64,000 nucleotides of DNA from Bradyrhizobium manausense. GTDB taxonomy: Bacteria; Pseudomonadota; Alphaproteobacteria; Rhizobiales; Xanthobacteraceae. Location: positions 96,001 through 160,000 of the forward strand of contig NZ_JAFCLG010000002.1 of the NCBI RefSeq assembly GCF_018129685.1, in the 5' to 3' direction. The notes below the pieces were generated by a model, which saw nothing but the letters and a program-made list of their open reading frames with translations, made no database searches and was not told where the DNA came from. Shown piece by piece: positions 41,024 to 49,440 of this stretch (position 1 is the first letter of the stretch; every line of letters begins with the position of its first letter). The translations under genes and the position numbers were made by a program.

Positions 41024-41571
41024 TGCCTCTCACGAACTCCCTGCGTGACGACATCCTCGCGGCAGTACCGAGCTTGCGCGCGTTCGCGATCTCGCTCAGC
41101 GGCAATGCGGACCGCGCCGATGATCTGGTGCAGGAGACTTTGCTCCGCGCGCTCGCCAACATCGACTCGTTTCAGCCCGGCTCCAACCTGCCGGCGTGGC
41201 TGTTCACGATCCTGCGCAATCTGTTCCGTTCCGACTATCGCAAGCGTCGGCGCGAAGTCGAGGACGCCGAGGGCAACTACGCCAAGACGCTGAAGACGCA
41301 GCCCTCGCAGAACGCCCATCTCGAGTTCGAGGAGTTTCGTACCGCGCTCGAGAAGCTGCCGCAGGACCAGCGCGAAGCGCTCATCCTGGTTGGCGCGTCC
41401 GGCTTCTCCTACGAGGACGCGGCGTCGATCTGCGGCTGTGCCGTCGGCACCATCAAGAGCCGCGTCAACCGCGCGCGCTCGAAGCTCGCCGCGCTGCTCT
41501 ATGTCGACGGCGCCGAGGATTTCGGGCCCGACGAGACCGTGCGCGCCGTGATCGGCGGCAGCGGCGGATAG
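41023..41571 (+). CDS. ecfG: General stress ECF sigma factor EcfG
   Basis: 182 residues. Region 2: RAFAISLSGNADRADDLVQETLLRALANIDSFQPGSNLPAWLFTILRNLFRSDYRKRRREVED. Region 4: LEKLPQDQREALILVGASGFSYEDAASICGCAVGTIKSRVNRARSKLAALLYVDGAEDF. Its promoters are GGAAC-N16/17-CGTT. In this window such sites lie before sodB and the 113-residue membrane protein and, with mismatches, in its own promoter. Transcribed with nepR. Confidence 0.96.
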   Translation: MPLTNSLRDDILAAVPSLRAFAISLSGNADRADDLVQETLLRALANIDSFQPGSNLPAWLFTILRNLFRSDYRKRRREVEDAEGNYAKTLKTQPSQNAHLEFEEFRTALEKLPQDQREALILVGASGFSYEDAASICGCAVGTIKSRVNRARSKLAALLYVDGAEDFGPDETVRAVIGGSGG

Positions 41572-41659
41572 CGGGTCAATCGACCGAAGGGACAGCTCGC
41601 GAAGGCGGCCGTTCGCGCGGCCGCCGTCGCACGCGTGTGGCCAGGCGATGCTCGCCCGG

Positions 41660-42370
41660 TCATGTCTCGACGAATGTCACCGTGTCGGCGACTGACGCCC
41701 GCGAGGTGCGGTAGCTGTTGACCTTATGGGCGTTGTCCGCGTAGCCGAACGAAATGCCGCAGACGACGCGGCGGTCATCGGCCAGATTGAAGTGGCGGCG
41801 GATCAGGCCGGAATGGCGCGCGAGCGCGGCCTGCGGAATCGTGCCCAGCCCAAGCGCCTGGGCGGCGAGCATGAAGTTCGACACATAGGCGCCGCAATCG
41901 ATCGCACCGTAGATGCCGAGCGGCTCGGCGGTATGAATGATCGCGACATGAGGGGCACCGAAGAAATTGTAGTTCTCCAGCGCCTGTTTTGCGTAAGCGC
42001 TTCTGTCGCCACGCGCGATACCGAGCGTGTTGTAGAGCTGAAAGCCGCTTTCGCGGCGGCGCTCGAGATAGACCCCAACATATTCGCGCGGCGGCGTGAA
42101 ATCGTAATCGTCGCCGAGGCCGCCTGACGCCTCCTTGTAGATCAGCTGACGGAAGCGTTCCTTGGCCTCGCCGCTGGCGATGACGACCTGCCAGGGCTGG
42201 CTGTTGCACCAGGACGCCGTGCGTTGCGCCGTGGTGAGCACATGCTCGATGGTGGCGCGATCGACCTCCTTGGGGAGGAAGGCGCGAACGGAGTAGCGCT
42301 CGTTGAGGAGCTCTTCGAGCACGCCGATGCGGTCTTCGGTTGAGTGAGTGTTGGGCGACTTCGCATCCAT
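41660..42370 (-). CDS. Nitroreductase family protein
   Basis: 236 residues from ATG 42370 (MDAKSPNTHSTEDRIG). FMN-binding nitroreductase fold: LLNERYSVRAFLPKEVDRATIEHVLTTAQRTASWCNSQPWQVVIASGEA near the N-terminus (R-x-S-x-R-x-F, N-x-Q-P-W), then DCGAYVSNFMLAAQALGLGTIPQAALARHSGLIRRHFNLADDRRVVCGISFGYAD. It probably reduces a nitro, quinone or enone compound with NAD(P)H. It is next to acyl-CoA dehydrogenase genes on the same strand, with a palindromic repeat (42385-42483) between. A longer frame to 42712 is a shadow of the dehydrogenase. Confidence 0.9.
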   Translation of the reverse strand: MDAKSPNTHSTEDRIGVLEELLNERYSVRAFLPKEVDRATIEHVLTTAQRTASWCNSQPWQVVIASGEAKERFRQLIYKEASGGLGDDYDFTPPREYVGVYLERRRESGFQLYNTLGIARGDRSAYAKQALENYNFFGAPHVAIIHTAEPLGIYGAIDCGAYVSNFMLAAQALGLGTIPQAALARHSGLIRRHFNLADDRRVVCGISFGYADNAHKVNSYRTSRASVADTVTFVET

Positions 42371-42384
42371 GGCGCTGCCTTCTT

Positions 42385-42483
42385 CGTAGGGTGGGCAAAG
42401 CGGAGCGTGCCCACCACCTTGTACATTTTCGAAAGGAGAGGTGGGCACGGCGCGCGAAGAGCGCGCCTTTGCCCACCCTACGA
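42385..42483. repeat. Palindromic repeat, CGTAGGGTGGGCAAAG family
   Basis: CGTAGGGTGGGCAAAGCGG at the left and TTTGCCCACCCTACG at the right are inverted; inner GCGTGCCCACC / GGTGGGCACGG pair and a GCGCGC hairpin is near the right. It lies between two minus-strand genes. Close relative of the element at 20721. Confidence 0.88.
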
Positions 42484-42485
42484 GA

Positions 42486-43730
42486 TCAACGCCCCTTGGT
42501 CGGGATCTTGTTGTACGGCACGTCCTTGTCGACCCTGATGTCGCCGGGCAGGCCCAGCACGCGCTCGGCGATGATGTTGCGCAGGATCTCGTCGGTGCCG
42601 CCGGCGATGCGCATCGAGGGCGAGGACAACAGCATCTGCTGGAACTGGCCGTGCACCGTCTCCTCGTCGCTGCCTGTGAGAACACCGGCCGCGCCCTGCA
42701 GATCCATCGCATAGGCCGCGATGTCCTGCAGCATCATGCCGGAGACCAGCTTGCCGATGGAATTTTCCGGCCCTGGCCGCTCGCCCTTCGACAACGCCGA
42801 GATCGCGCGGTAGCTGGTGTATTTCAGCCCGCTCGACTTCACGGCCCAGCTCGCAAGCCTGGAGCGCACGGCGGGATCGTCGATGGCGAGCCCGTCCTCC
42901 AGCATCAGGTTCGAGCAGAACTCGAACATCTCGGGCACGCCGGTCGCAAGCCGCGCGCCGATCGACATGCGCTCGTTCATCAGCGTGGTCAGCGACACGC
43001 TCCAGCCCTCGCCGACGGCCCCGAGCCGCTGGCTGTCAGGGATCACCACGTCGGTGAAATAGACCTCGTTGAACTCCTGCATGCCGTTGGCCTGCTTGAT
43101 CGGCCGCACTTCGACCCCCGGGCTTTTCATGTCCAGGAAGAACATGGTGAGGCCCTTGTGCTTGGGCACGTTGGGATCGGTGCGCGCGATCAACAGGCCG
43201 TAATCGGAATAATGCGCGCCCGAGGTCCATATCTTCTGGCCGTTGACGACCCAATGATCGCCCTGCTTCTCAGCGCGCGTGCGCAAGCCCGCAACGTCGG
43301 AGCCGGCCGAGGGCTCGGAGAACAACTGGCACCAGATTTCCTCGCCCGCAGCCAGCTTCGGTAAGTACCGGCGTTTGGCATCTTCGCTGCCCCAGGCCAT
43401 CACGGTCGGGCCGCACATGCCCTCGCCGATCTGGAACGGCTGCGTCAGCTTGCCGTAAACGCCCTCTTCCTGCTGCCAGATCACCCGCTCGATCGGCGTC
43501 GCGCCGCGGCCGCCATATTCCTTCGGCCAGTGCAGGCAGGCCCAGCCGCCTTCCGCCTTCTTCTTCTGCCAGGCCTTGCCGACCTCGACCATGTCGTGAT
43601 TGGCGAGCCGGATGCGGCCGAGCGAAGACTTCGACAGTTCCTGCTCGAACTGCTTCGGGGCGTTGGCGGCGATCCATTTGCGCGCGGTTTCGCGGAATGC
43701 GGCTTCCTGCGGGGTGTCGTCGAAATTCAT
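42486..43730 (-). CDS. Acyl-CoA dehydrogenase, large-subunit type (copy 1)
   Basis: 414 residues from ATG 43730 (MNFDDTPQEAAFRETARKW). FAD-linked ACAD: LFSEPSAGSDVAGLRTRAEKQGDHWVVNGQKIWTSGAHYSDYGLLIARTDP and C-terminal GGTDEILRNIIAERVLGLPGD. At the usual catalytic position this type has Gly rather than the Glu of the YEGT loop of medium-chain enzymes, so either another residue or another subunit may supply the base. Closely similar to the next gene along nearly its whole length (same N-terminus MNFDDTPQEA). It opens the double bond of an acyl-CoA in beta-oxidation; chain type unknown. ETF is not in the window. Confidence 0.93.
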   Translation of the reverse strand: MNFDDTPQEAAFRETARKWIAANAPKQFEQELSKSSLGRIRLANHDMVEVGKAWQKKKAEGGWACLHWPKEYGGRGATPIERVIWQQEEGVYGKLTQPFQIGEGMCGPTVMAWGSEDAKRRYLPKLAAGEEIWCQLFSEPSAGSDVAGLRTRAEKQGDHWVVNGQKIWTSGAHYSDYGLLIARTDPNVPKHKGLTMFFLDMKSPGVEVRPIKQANGMQEFNEVYFTDVVIPDSQRLGAVGEGWSVSLTTLMNERMSIGARLATGVPEMFEFCSNLMLEDGLAIDDPAVRSRLASWAVKSSGLKYTSYRAISALSKGERPGPENSIGKLVSGMMLQDIAAYAMDLQGAAGVLTGSDEETVHGQFQQMLLSSPSMRIAGGTDEILRNIIAERVLGLPGDIRVDKDVPYNKIPTKGR

Positions 43731-43757
43731 GGCGAACCTCTCAATCCTTGCTCGGTA

Positions 43758-43876
43758 CGTAGGGTGGGTTAGCCGAAGGCGTAACCCACCACTTCTGTTG
43801 CGCGTCGTTGCAGCCAATGGTGGGTTACGCTTGGTGGATTGCGCTTCGCGCATCCGCGAGGCTAACCCACCCTACG
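43758..43876. repeat. Palindromic repeat, CGTAGGGTGGGTTAGCCG family (copy 1)
   Basis: CGTAGGGTGGGTTAGCCGAA at the left and GCTAACCCACCCTACG at the right, with inner GTAACCCACCA / TGGTGGGTTAC. It sits between the two paralogous acyl-CoA dehydrogenases. A relative is at 45138, after the second paralogue's start. Confidence 0.88.
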
Positions 43877-43878
43877 AT

Positions 43879-45120
43879 TCATCTTCCCTTCGTCGGTATC
43901 TTGTTGAACGGCACGTCCTTGTCGACCCTGATATCGCCGGGCAGGCCCAGCACCCGCTCGGCGATGATGTTGCGCATGATCTCGTCGGTGCCGCCTTCGA
44001 CACGCGTGCCCGGCGCGCGCAGCAGCATCGCCTGGAAGCGGCCGGCGAGCTCGGCATCCTCGCCGCTGACCACGCCGCTCGCGCCCTGCAAGTCCAGAGC
44101 ATAAGCCGCAACATCCTGGATCATCGAACCCGCGACCAGCTTGCCGATGGAATTTTCCGGTCCCGGCCGCTCGCCCTTCGACAACGCGGAGATCGCACGC
44201 ATGCTGGTGTATTTCAGCCCGCTCGCCTTCACTGCCCAATTCGCCAGCTTCGAGCGCACCGCGCGATCCTCGATCGCCGGGCCGTCGTCGAGCATCAGGC
44301 TGGAGCAGTATTCGAACAGCTCCGGGAAACCGGTCGAGACGGCCGCGCCGATCGCGCTGCGCTCGTTCATGAGCGTGGTCAGCGAGACGTTCCAGCCGTC
44401 ACCGACTTCGCCGAGACGCTGGTGGTCGGGAATGCGGACGTTGGTGAAATACACCTCGTTGAAGTCGGAGGCACCGCTCGCCTGCTTGATCGGCCGCACC
44501 TCGACGCCAGGACTCTTCATGTCCAGGAAGAACATGGTGAGGCCCTTGTGCTTGGGGACGGTTGGATCTGTTCGCGTGAGCAGGATGCCGTAATCGGAAT
44601 AATGCGCGCCCGAGGTCCAGATCTTCTGGCCGTTGATCACCCACTCGTCGCCATCCTTCTCGGCACGCGTGCGCAGGCCCGCGACATCAGAGCCGCCGGC
44701 CGGCTCCGAGAACAGCTGGCACCAGACCTTTTCGCCGGATGCGAGCGGCGGCAGATAGGTGCGCTTGTGCTCCTCGCGCGCGAACGCCATCATGGTCGGC
44801 CCGCACATCCCGTGGCCGATGATGAACATGCGGGAGAGCTGGCCGTACGGCCCCTCTTCCTGCTGCCAGATCACCCGCTCGATCGGCGACGATCCGCGGC
44901 CGCCATATTCCTTCGGCCAGTGCAGGCAGGCCCAGCCGGCGTCGGCCTTCCTCTTCTGCCAGGCCTTTGCCACCTCGAGAATGTCAGCGTTCTTGAGCAC
45001 GGTGCGGCCGAGCGAGGATTTGCGCAGCTCTTCTTCGTACTGCTTGGGCGCGTTGGCGTCGATCCAGGCGCGCGCAGTGGCACGAAACTCGGCTTCCTGC
45101 GGGGTGTCGTCGAAGTTCAT
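43879..45120 (-). CDS. Acyl-CoA dehydrogenase, large-subunit type (copy 2)
   Basis: 413 residues. Motifs as in copy 1: LFSEPAGGSDVAGLRTRAEKDGDEWVINGQKIWTSGAHYSDYGILLTRTDPTVPKHKGLTMFFLDMKSPGVEVRPIKQA and EGGTDEIMRNIIAERVLGLPGDIRVDKDVPFNKIP. It differs from copy 1 in the substrate region (SSLMLDDGPAIEDRAVRSKLANWAVKASGLKYTSM against SNLMLEDGLAIDDPAVRSRLASWAVKSSGLKYTSY), so the two may have different chain preference. A local duplication is the simplest origin. It acts in beta-oxidation with the small-subunit-type gene next to it. Confidence 0.93.
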   Translation of the reverse strand: MNFDDTPQEAEFRATARAWIDANAPKQYEEELRKSSLGRTVLKNADILEVAKAWQKRKADAGWACLHWPKEYGGRGSSPIERVIWQQEEGPYGQLSRMFIIGHGMCGPTMMAFAREEHKRTYLPPLASGEKVWCQLFSEPAGGSDVAGLRTRAEKDGDEWVINGQKIWTSGAHYSDYGILLTRTDPTVPKHKGLTMFFLDMKSPGVEVRPIKQASGASDFNEVYFTNVRIPDHQRLGEVGDGWNVSLTTLMNERSAIGAAVSTGFPELFEYCSSLMLDDGPAIEDRAVRSKLANWAVKASGLKYTSMRAISALSKGERPGPENSIGKLVAGSMIQDVAAYALDLQGASGVVSGEDAELAGRFQAMLLRAPGTRVEGGTDEIMRNIIAERVLGLPGDIRVDKDVPFNKIPTKGR

Positions 45121-45137
45121 GATGCTTCTCTGTCTTC

Positions 45138-45255
45138 CGTAGGGTGGAGTTGCCGAAGGCGTAATCCACCAATTCTATCGAGCATTGCCGGCCGACGGTG
45201 GGTTACGCCAAGCGGTTTGCGCTGCGCGCAATCCGCTCGGCTAACCCACCTTACG
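45138..45255. repeat. Palindromic repeat, CGTAGGGTGGRTTAGCCG family (copy 2)
   Basis: CGTAGGGTGGAGTTGCCGAA at the left and CTCGGCTAACCCACCTTACG at the right. The arms have more mismatches than the copy at 43758. It lies between the second and third dehydrogenases. Confidence 0.85.
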
Positions 45256-45264
45256 CATCTGTCA

Positions 45265-46392
45265 TTACGCCGCGTTCTTCTTGCGCATGCGGTCGATCAG
45301 CTGGTCTTCCCAATAGGACAGGCTGCCGAGGCCGAGCGCCATCGCATTGGCGCGGCGATAGTACATATGGCAGTCGAACTCCCAGGTGAAACCCATACCG
45401 CCGTGAACCTGGATGTTGTTCTTGGCACAGTGCTGGAACGCCTGCGTCGCGCTGATGCGCGCGGCAGCGGCAGCTTCCGGCAACTCGGCCGCATTGGTCG
45501 AAAGCGCCCAGGCGCCGTAATAGCTGTTAGAGCGCGCCAGCGTCGCCGAGACATACATGTCGGCGAGCATGTGCTTGATCGCCTGGAACGAACCGATCTG
45601 GCGGCCGAAGGCGATGCGGTCCAGCGCGTAATCGCGGCCCATCTCCAGCGCGCGGTCGGCGCCGCCGACCTGCTCGAAGGCGCAGAGCACCGCAGCACGA
45701 TCGAGCACCTGCGTGAGGATGCTCCAGCCTTCGCCCGCAGCGCCGAGCGGCTCCGCCTTGCAGTTCGTGAAGGTAATCTCGGCCTGTCCGCGGGTCGGAT
45801 CGAGATTGGTGAGGCTCTTCACCTCGACACCGCCGGCCTTGAGATCGACCAGGAACAGCGAGATGTCACCGTCGCGTCCGCTCGATCCCGTGCGCGCCGC
45901 GACCACCGCGAAGTCGGCGATCGCGCCATCGGCGACCGGCTTCTTGACGCCGTTGAGCACGCCGTTGGCCGCCGTGAGCTTGACGTTCTTGGGCGCCGGA
46001 TTGCCCTTGCCCTCGAACAGCGCCAGCGTGCCGATCGCTTCGCCCGAGGCGATCGCGGGGAGCCACTTCTTCTTTTGCGCATCGCTGCCGGCGATCAGCA
46101 GCGCTTCGGCCGCGAGATAGACGGTGGAAGAGAACGGCACCGCCGCATTCGCCCGCCCCATCTCTTCCGCGATGACGCAGAGCTCGAGGTGGCCGGCGCC
46201 CGCGCCGCCAAACTCCTCGGGGATCGCGACACCGAGGAAGCCCATCTCGGCGAGGCCCTTCCAAAGCTCCTTGTCGTAGGGCGCCTTGCCATCGAGCACG
46301 ACGCGCACCGCCTTGGGCGGGCATTTCTCGGCGAGGAATTTGCGCGCCTGGTCGCGGAGCTGCTTCTGGTCGTCGGAGAAATCGAAGTTCAT
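45265..46392 (-). CDS. Acyl-CoA dehydrogenase, small-subunit type
   Basis: 375 residues (MNFDFSDDQKQLRDQARKFLAEKCPP). More distant from the two neighbours: LEMGRDYALDRIAFGRQIGSFQAIKHMLADMYVSATLARSNSYYGAWALS and C-terminal NNIQVHGGMGFTWEFDCHMYYRRANAMALGLG. The HGGMGFTWEFDCHMYYRRA end is typical of the smaller member of two-gene ACAD pairs such as PimD-like or actinobacterial ChsE-like enzymes. A heteromeric enzyme with one of the large copies is therefore likely, and could restore a complete active site. Its N-terminal segment is shorter than in the large copies. Confidence 0.9.
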   Translation of the reverse strand: MNFDFSDDQKQLRDQARKFLAEKCPPKAVRVVLDGKAPYDKELWKGLAEMGFLGVAIPEEFGGAGAGHLELCVIAEEMGRANAAVPFSSTVYLAAEALLIAGSDAQKKKWLPAIASGEAIGTLALFEGKGNPAPKNVKLTAANGVLNGVKKPVADGAIADFAVVAARTGSSGRDGDISLFLVDLKAGGVEVKSLTNLDPTRGQAEITFTNCKAEPLGAAGEGWSILTQVLDRAAVLCAFEQVGGADRALEMGRDYALDRIAFGRQIGSFQAIKHMLADMYVSATLARSNSYYGAWALSTNAAELPEAAAAARISATQAFQHCAKNNIQVHGGMGFTWEFDCHMYYRRANAMALGLGSLSYWEDQLIDRMRKKNAA

Positions 46393-46414
46393 GGCGGGCT
46401 ACCTTTTTCTTGCT

Positions 46415-46513
46415 GTCATTCCGGGGCGTGACGCAGTCGCGAACCCGGAATCTAGAAGTCATTCACTCATCTCGGGATTCCAGGTTCGCCGCTACGCGGC
46501 GCCCCGGAATGAC
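46415..46513. repeat. Palindromic repeat, GTCATTCCGGGGC family
   Basis: GTCATTCCGGGGCGTG at the left, GCCCCGGAATGAC at the right, inner GAACCCGGAATC / GGGATTCCAGGTTC with mismatches. It fills the gap between the third dehydrogenase and the ligase. Confidence 0.88.
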
Positions 46514-46527
46514 GAATTCAGTCGTTT

Positions 46528-48399
46528 TCATCGCAGCACGATCACATCCTGATCCGGCTTGTCCGCATAAAGCCGCTCCACCAGCGCGGCGCGGCGTTCG
46601 AGGCCGGCGCGCTGGTTGATGTAGCCCTTGTCGGTGAGCTCATTGCCGTCGATCGAAGGCGGCTCCGCCATCAGCATCGCGCGGGCGATGATGCGGCTGC
46701 TGGCGCCTTCGCATTCTTTGTTGTGGGCCTCCAGCCCGCGCCTGAAGCAGGCGATGACCTCGGGATGCTTCACCGCATCCTCGAAACTCAGCTCGGGATT
46801 TCCGACGAGTTGCCGGCAGGCATGCAAATTCGGCCACGCCAAGAGGCCGATGAAGGCGCGATCCTGTCCTGCGACCAGCGCGTCATGCACGACGGGCGTC
46901 GCAGCCGCGATCGCGTCGGTGCGGAGCGATCCAACATGGACAAAGGTGCCGGTGGTGAGCTTGAAGTCTTCGACAACGCGACCGGCGAAGATGATGCCCT
47001 TCACCGGATCGGTCTCGTCGACGAAGATCCCTGCATCGCCGATGCAGTAGAAGCCTTCCTCGTCGAACATCTTCTTGGTCAGATCGGGCTGGCCGAAATA
47101 GCCGGGCGTGACGTTGACGCCGCGCAGCCGCAGCTCGTATTTCGTGCCGCACGGCACCATCTTCAACTCGACGCCGGGGAACGGCAGGCCGATCAGCCCG
47201 ACGCGCTCGGTGTCCCAGTAAGTGCCTGTTGAGGTCGGCGCGGTCTCGGTCGAGCCCCAGCCGGTGTAGAACACGATGCGCTCACCCGTGGTCTTCACGG
47301 CGAGCGCCTGCATGCGGTCGTAGAGATCGTCGGGCAATCGCGCACCGCCATAGGCCATGATCGCGAGGTTCCTGAAGAAGGAACGGCACAGCGCGTCATC
47401 CTTCTCCATCGCGGCCGCAAGCGCGGCGTAGCCGGCCGGCACGTTGGCGTAATAGGTCGGCGATATCTCGCGCAGATTCCTGATGGTCTCTTCGAGCTGG
47501 CCCGGCATCGGCCGGCCGTCGTCGATGTAAAGCGTGCCGCCGTCGACCAGCACCGGATGGAATGCGGCGTTGCCGCCCATGGTGTGATTCCACGGCATCC
47601 AATCGAGCACCACCGGCAGCGGGCCGCCAGGCGTGCGCGGCCGCACCTGCATCATCATCGCCGCATTGGCGCACATCATGCGTTGCGTGTTGATGACGGC
47701 CTTGGGCATGCCGGTCGAGCCCGACGTGAACAGTAGCTTGCCGACGGTGTCGGGCGTGATCCTCGCGATCGACTCCTCAACGTCGTTGGTCACCTGCGTC
47801 GCCGCCAGATCGGCAAAGCTGACGCTCTTGATGCCATCGCAGGGCCGAACCACGTGAACGACGGTGACGCCGGTGAGATCGAGCGCCTTCAGCGCCTTCT
47901 CGAAGGTCGGGCCGTCCTGCACCATCACCACGGCCGGCTTGATCAGATCAAAGAGATACTTCAGCTTGACGTGATCGTGGCTCATCAAGGAGTAGGCCGG
48001 CGACACCGGCGCCGCCGGGACACGCGCCTGCATCGCAGCCTGCGTCATCAGCGCGTGCTCGATCGAATTGCCGGAGAGGATCGCGACCGGACGCCCGTCG
48101 AGTTTGAGATTGAGCAGCGCCTGCGTCAGCGCATCCACGGCGCGCTTGGCGTCGCCATAGGACACCTTGCGCCATTCGCGGTTGGGACCGCCGCGCTGTG
48201 CAAGCCAGATGCGCTCAGGCGCTTGCCTGGCCCATTTCGCGAGCGAAGCCGGAAGATGCCTCTCATATGCCTGCAGGGGAATGCGCGACTTCAGCACCAC
48301 CGTGCCATCAGCGCGCCGCGCGACATCGATGTCGCGCGCGAGCCACTCGACCTTGCGAAAGGCGGGCTTCGCCATCACCGCCGCCGCGCTTCCACTCAT
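46528..48399 (-). CDS. AMP-dependent acyl-CoA synthetase, feruloyl-CoA-synthase-like
   Basis: 623 residues from ATG 48399 (MSGSAAAVMAKPAFRKVEWLARDIDV). Motifs: LLFTSGSTGMPKAVINTQRMMCANAAMMMQ (P-loop), FYTGWGSTETAPTSTGTYWD (A5), ELRLRGVNVTPGYFGQPDLTKKMFDEEGFYCIGDAGIFVD and IIFAGRVVEDFKLTTGTFVHVGSLRTDAI (A7/A8). The long N-terminal piece and the Ile-Phe-Ala-Gly-Arg hinge are those of the feruloyl-CoA synthase group. It probably activates an aromatic or branched carboxylic acid. It is transcribed with enoyl-CoA hydratase (43-base gap) and dehydrogenases. Exact acid unknown. Confidence 0.88.
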   Translation of the reverse strand: MSGSAAAVMAKPAFRKVEWLARDIDVARRADGTVVLKSRIPLQAYERHLPASLAKWARQAPERIWLAQRGGPNREWRKVSYGDAKRAVDALTQALLNLKLDGRPVAILSGNSIEHALMTQAAMQARVPAAPVSPAYSLMSHDHVKLKYLFDLIKPAVVMVQDGPTFEKALKALDLTGVTVVHVVRPCDGIKSVSFADLAATQVTNDVEESIARITPDTVGKLLFTSGSTGMPKAVINTQRMMCANAAMMMQVRPRTPGGPLPVVLDWMPWNHTMGGNAAFHPVLVDGGTLYIDDGRPMPGQLEETIRNLREISPTYYANVPAGYAALAAAMEKDDALCRSFFRNLAIMAYGGARLPDDLYDRMQALAVKTTGERIVFYTGWGSTETAPTSTGTYWDTERVGLIGLPFPGVELKMVPCGTKYELRLRGVNVTPGYFGQPDLTKKMFDEEGFYCIGDAGIFVDETDPVKGIIFAGRVVEDFKLTTGTFVHVGSLRTDAIAAATPVVHDALVAGQDRAFIGLLAWPNLHACRQLVGNPELSFEDAVKHPEVIACFRRGLEAHNKECEGASSRIIARAMLMAEPPSIDGNELTDKGYINQRAGLERRAALVERLYADKPDQDVIVLR

Positions 48400-48442
48400 T
48401 TTGCGTCTCCCGGAATTAGTGTCCTTTGCGGATCTTCGTTGT

Positions 48443-49249
48443 TCAGCGCTTGATATAGACAGGCTTTCGCTTCTCAAGGAAGGCCCTGATGCCTTCAGAA
48501 AATTCCTCGGAGCGGCTGCACAGGACCTGGTTGCGGTCCTCCATCGCGATAACGGCTTCCAGCGACCCCGCATCGACGCTGATGTTGAGACATTCCTTTG
48601 ACAGGCGCAGTCCCACGGGCGAGGCCGTCATCATTGCGTCGACATAGGGCTCGGCAGCTTCGTCGAGCCTGTCTTCGTCGACAACTTCGGAGACAAGCCC
48701 GACCGCAAGCGCGCGCTCGGCGCCGATGAAGCGCCCGGTGAGGATCAGTTCGGAGGCCACGGAGACGCCGACGAGCCGCGGCAGAAAGTAGCTGGTGCCG
48801 ATGTCGCAGCCGCCAAGGCCGAGCTTGATGAAGGCACAATTCATCCGCGCCGACCTCGTGGCAATGCGAATGTCGGAAGCAAGCGCCAGCGCAAAACCGC
48901 CGCCGGCCGCCGCGCCCTGCACCAGCGACAGGATCGGCTGCGGACAGCGCCGCATCAGCATGACGATGTCGGCGATGCGACGTTGTGAATCGAGCGACTC
49001 GGTCACGCCTGGCGGCTCCTGCTGCCCGGCCCGGCGCGCCATCGCGGCCTTGAGGTCGAGACCTGCGCAAAAATTCCTGCCGGCCCCCTTCAACACGACA
49101 ACGCGCGTATCGCGGTTGCGCTGGAGGCCCTGGAAATAAGCGTTGAGCGCATCGATCAGCGCAGGATCGAGCGCATTGAGGCTGTCAGGGCGATTGAGCG
49201 TCACCCGGTCGACGCCGTCGTGATGCTCGATCAGCAGCGGTTGGGACAT
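48443..49249 (-). CDS. Enoyl-CoA hydratase/isomerase family protein
   Basis: 268 residues from ATG 49249 (MSQPLLIEHHDGVDRVTLNRPDSLNALD). Crotonase fold: the first oxyanion loop GAGRNFCAGLDLKAAMA and the second VQGAAAGGGFALALASDIRIATRSARMNCAFIKLGLGGCDIGTSYFLPRLVG. In hydratases Glu follows the PEVxxG stretch; here GLGGCDIGTSY has Asp at the place usually taken by the catalytic Glu, which is more like the isomerase/other-activity members. It follows the SDR gene on the minus strand and precedes the ligase. Role in beta-oxidation of the CoA thioester. Confidence 0.9.
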   Translation of the reverse strand: MSQPLLIEHHDGVDRVTLNRPDSLNALDPALIDALNAYFQGLQRNRDTRVVVLKGAGRNFCAGLDLKAAMARRAGQQEPPGVTESLDSQRRIADIVMLMRRCPQPILSLVQGAAAGGGFALALASDIRIATRSARMNCAFIKLGLGGCDIGTSYFLPRLVGVSVASELILTGRFIGAERALAVGLVSEVVDEDRLDEAAEPYVDAMMTASPVGLRLSKECLNISVDAGSLEAVIAMEDRNQVLCSRSEEFSEGIRAFLEKRKPVYIKR

Positions 49250-49282
49250 GCGAGCGTCCTTTATGCGAGTCTGGCGCCGGTC

Positions 49283-49431
49283 TTTCACCCTCCCCTGGAG
49301 GGGGAGGGTCGATCGCGCGCAGCGCGAGCGGGGTGGGGTGACGGTGTTTCCCCATCGAACAGTGCCCGAGTGGAGAGATCACCCCACCACGGCGCTTCGC
49401 GCCGACCCTCCCCCTCCAGGGGAGGGTGAAA
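49283..49431. repeat. Long palindromic repeat, TTTCACCCTCCCC family
   Basis: TTTCACCCTCCCCTGGAGGG at the left is inverted as CCCTCCAGGGGAGGGTGAAA at the right. Inside are GGGGTGGGGTGA / TCACCCCACC arms and a GGCGCTTCGCGCC hairpin. Related half units are at 7177 and 10609. It fills most of the gap between the enoyl-CoA hydratase and SDR genes. Confidence 0.9.
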
Positions 49432-49440
49432 AGCCACCGC

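Noticed and set aside
43600..46431. 943-codon open frame on the plus strand across three acyl-CoA dehydrogenase genes
   Set aside because: It is antisense to three clear family members and runs through two palindromic repeats. High third-position GC removes stops from this frame. No domain pattern is visible.
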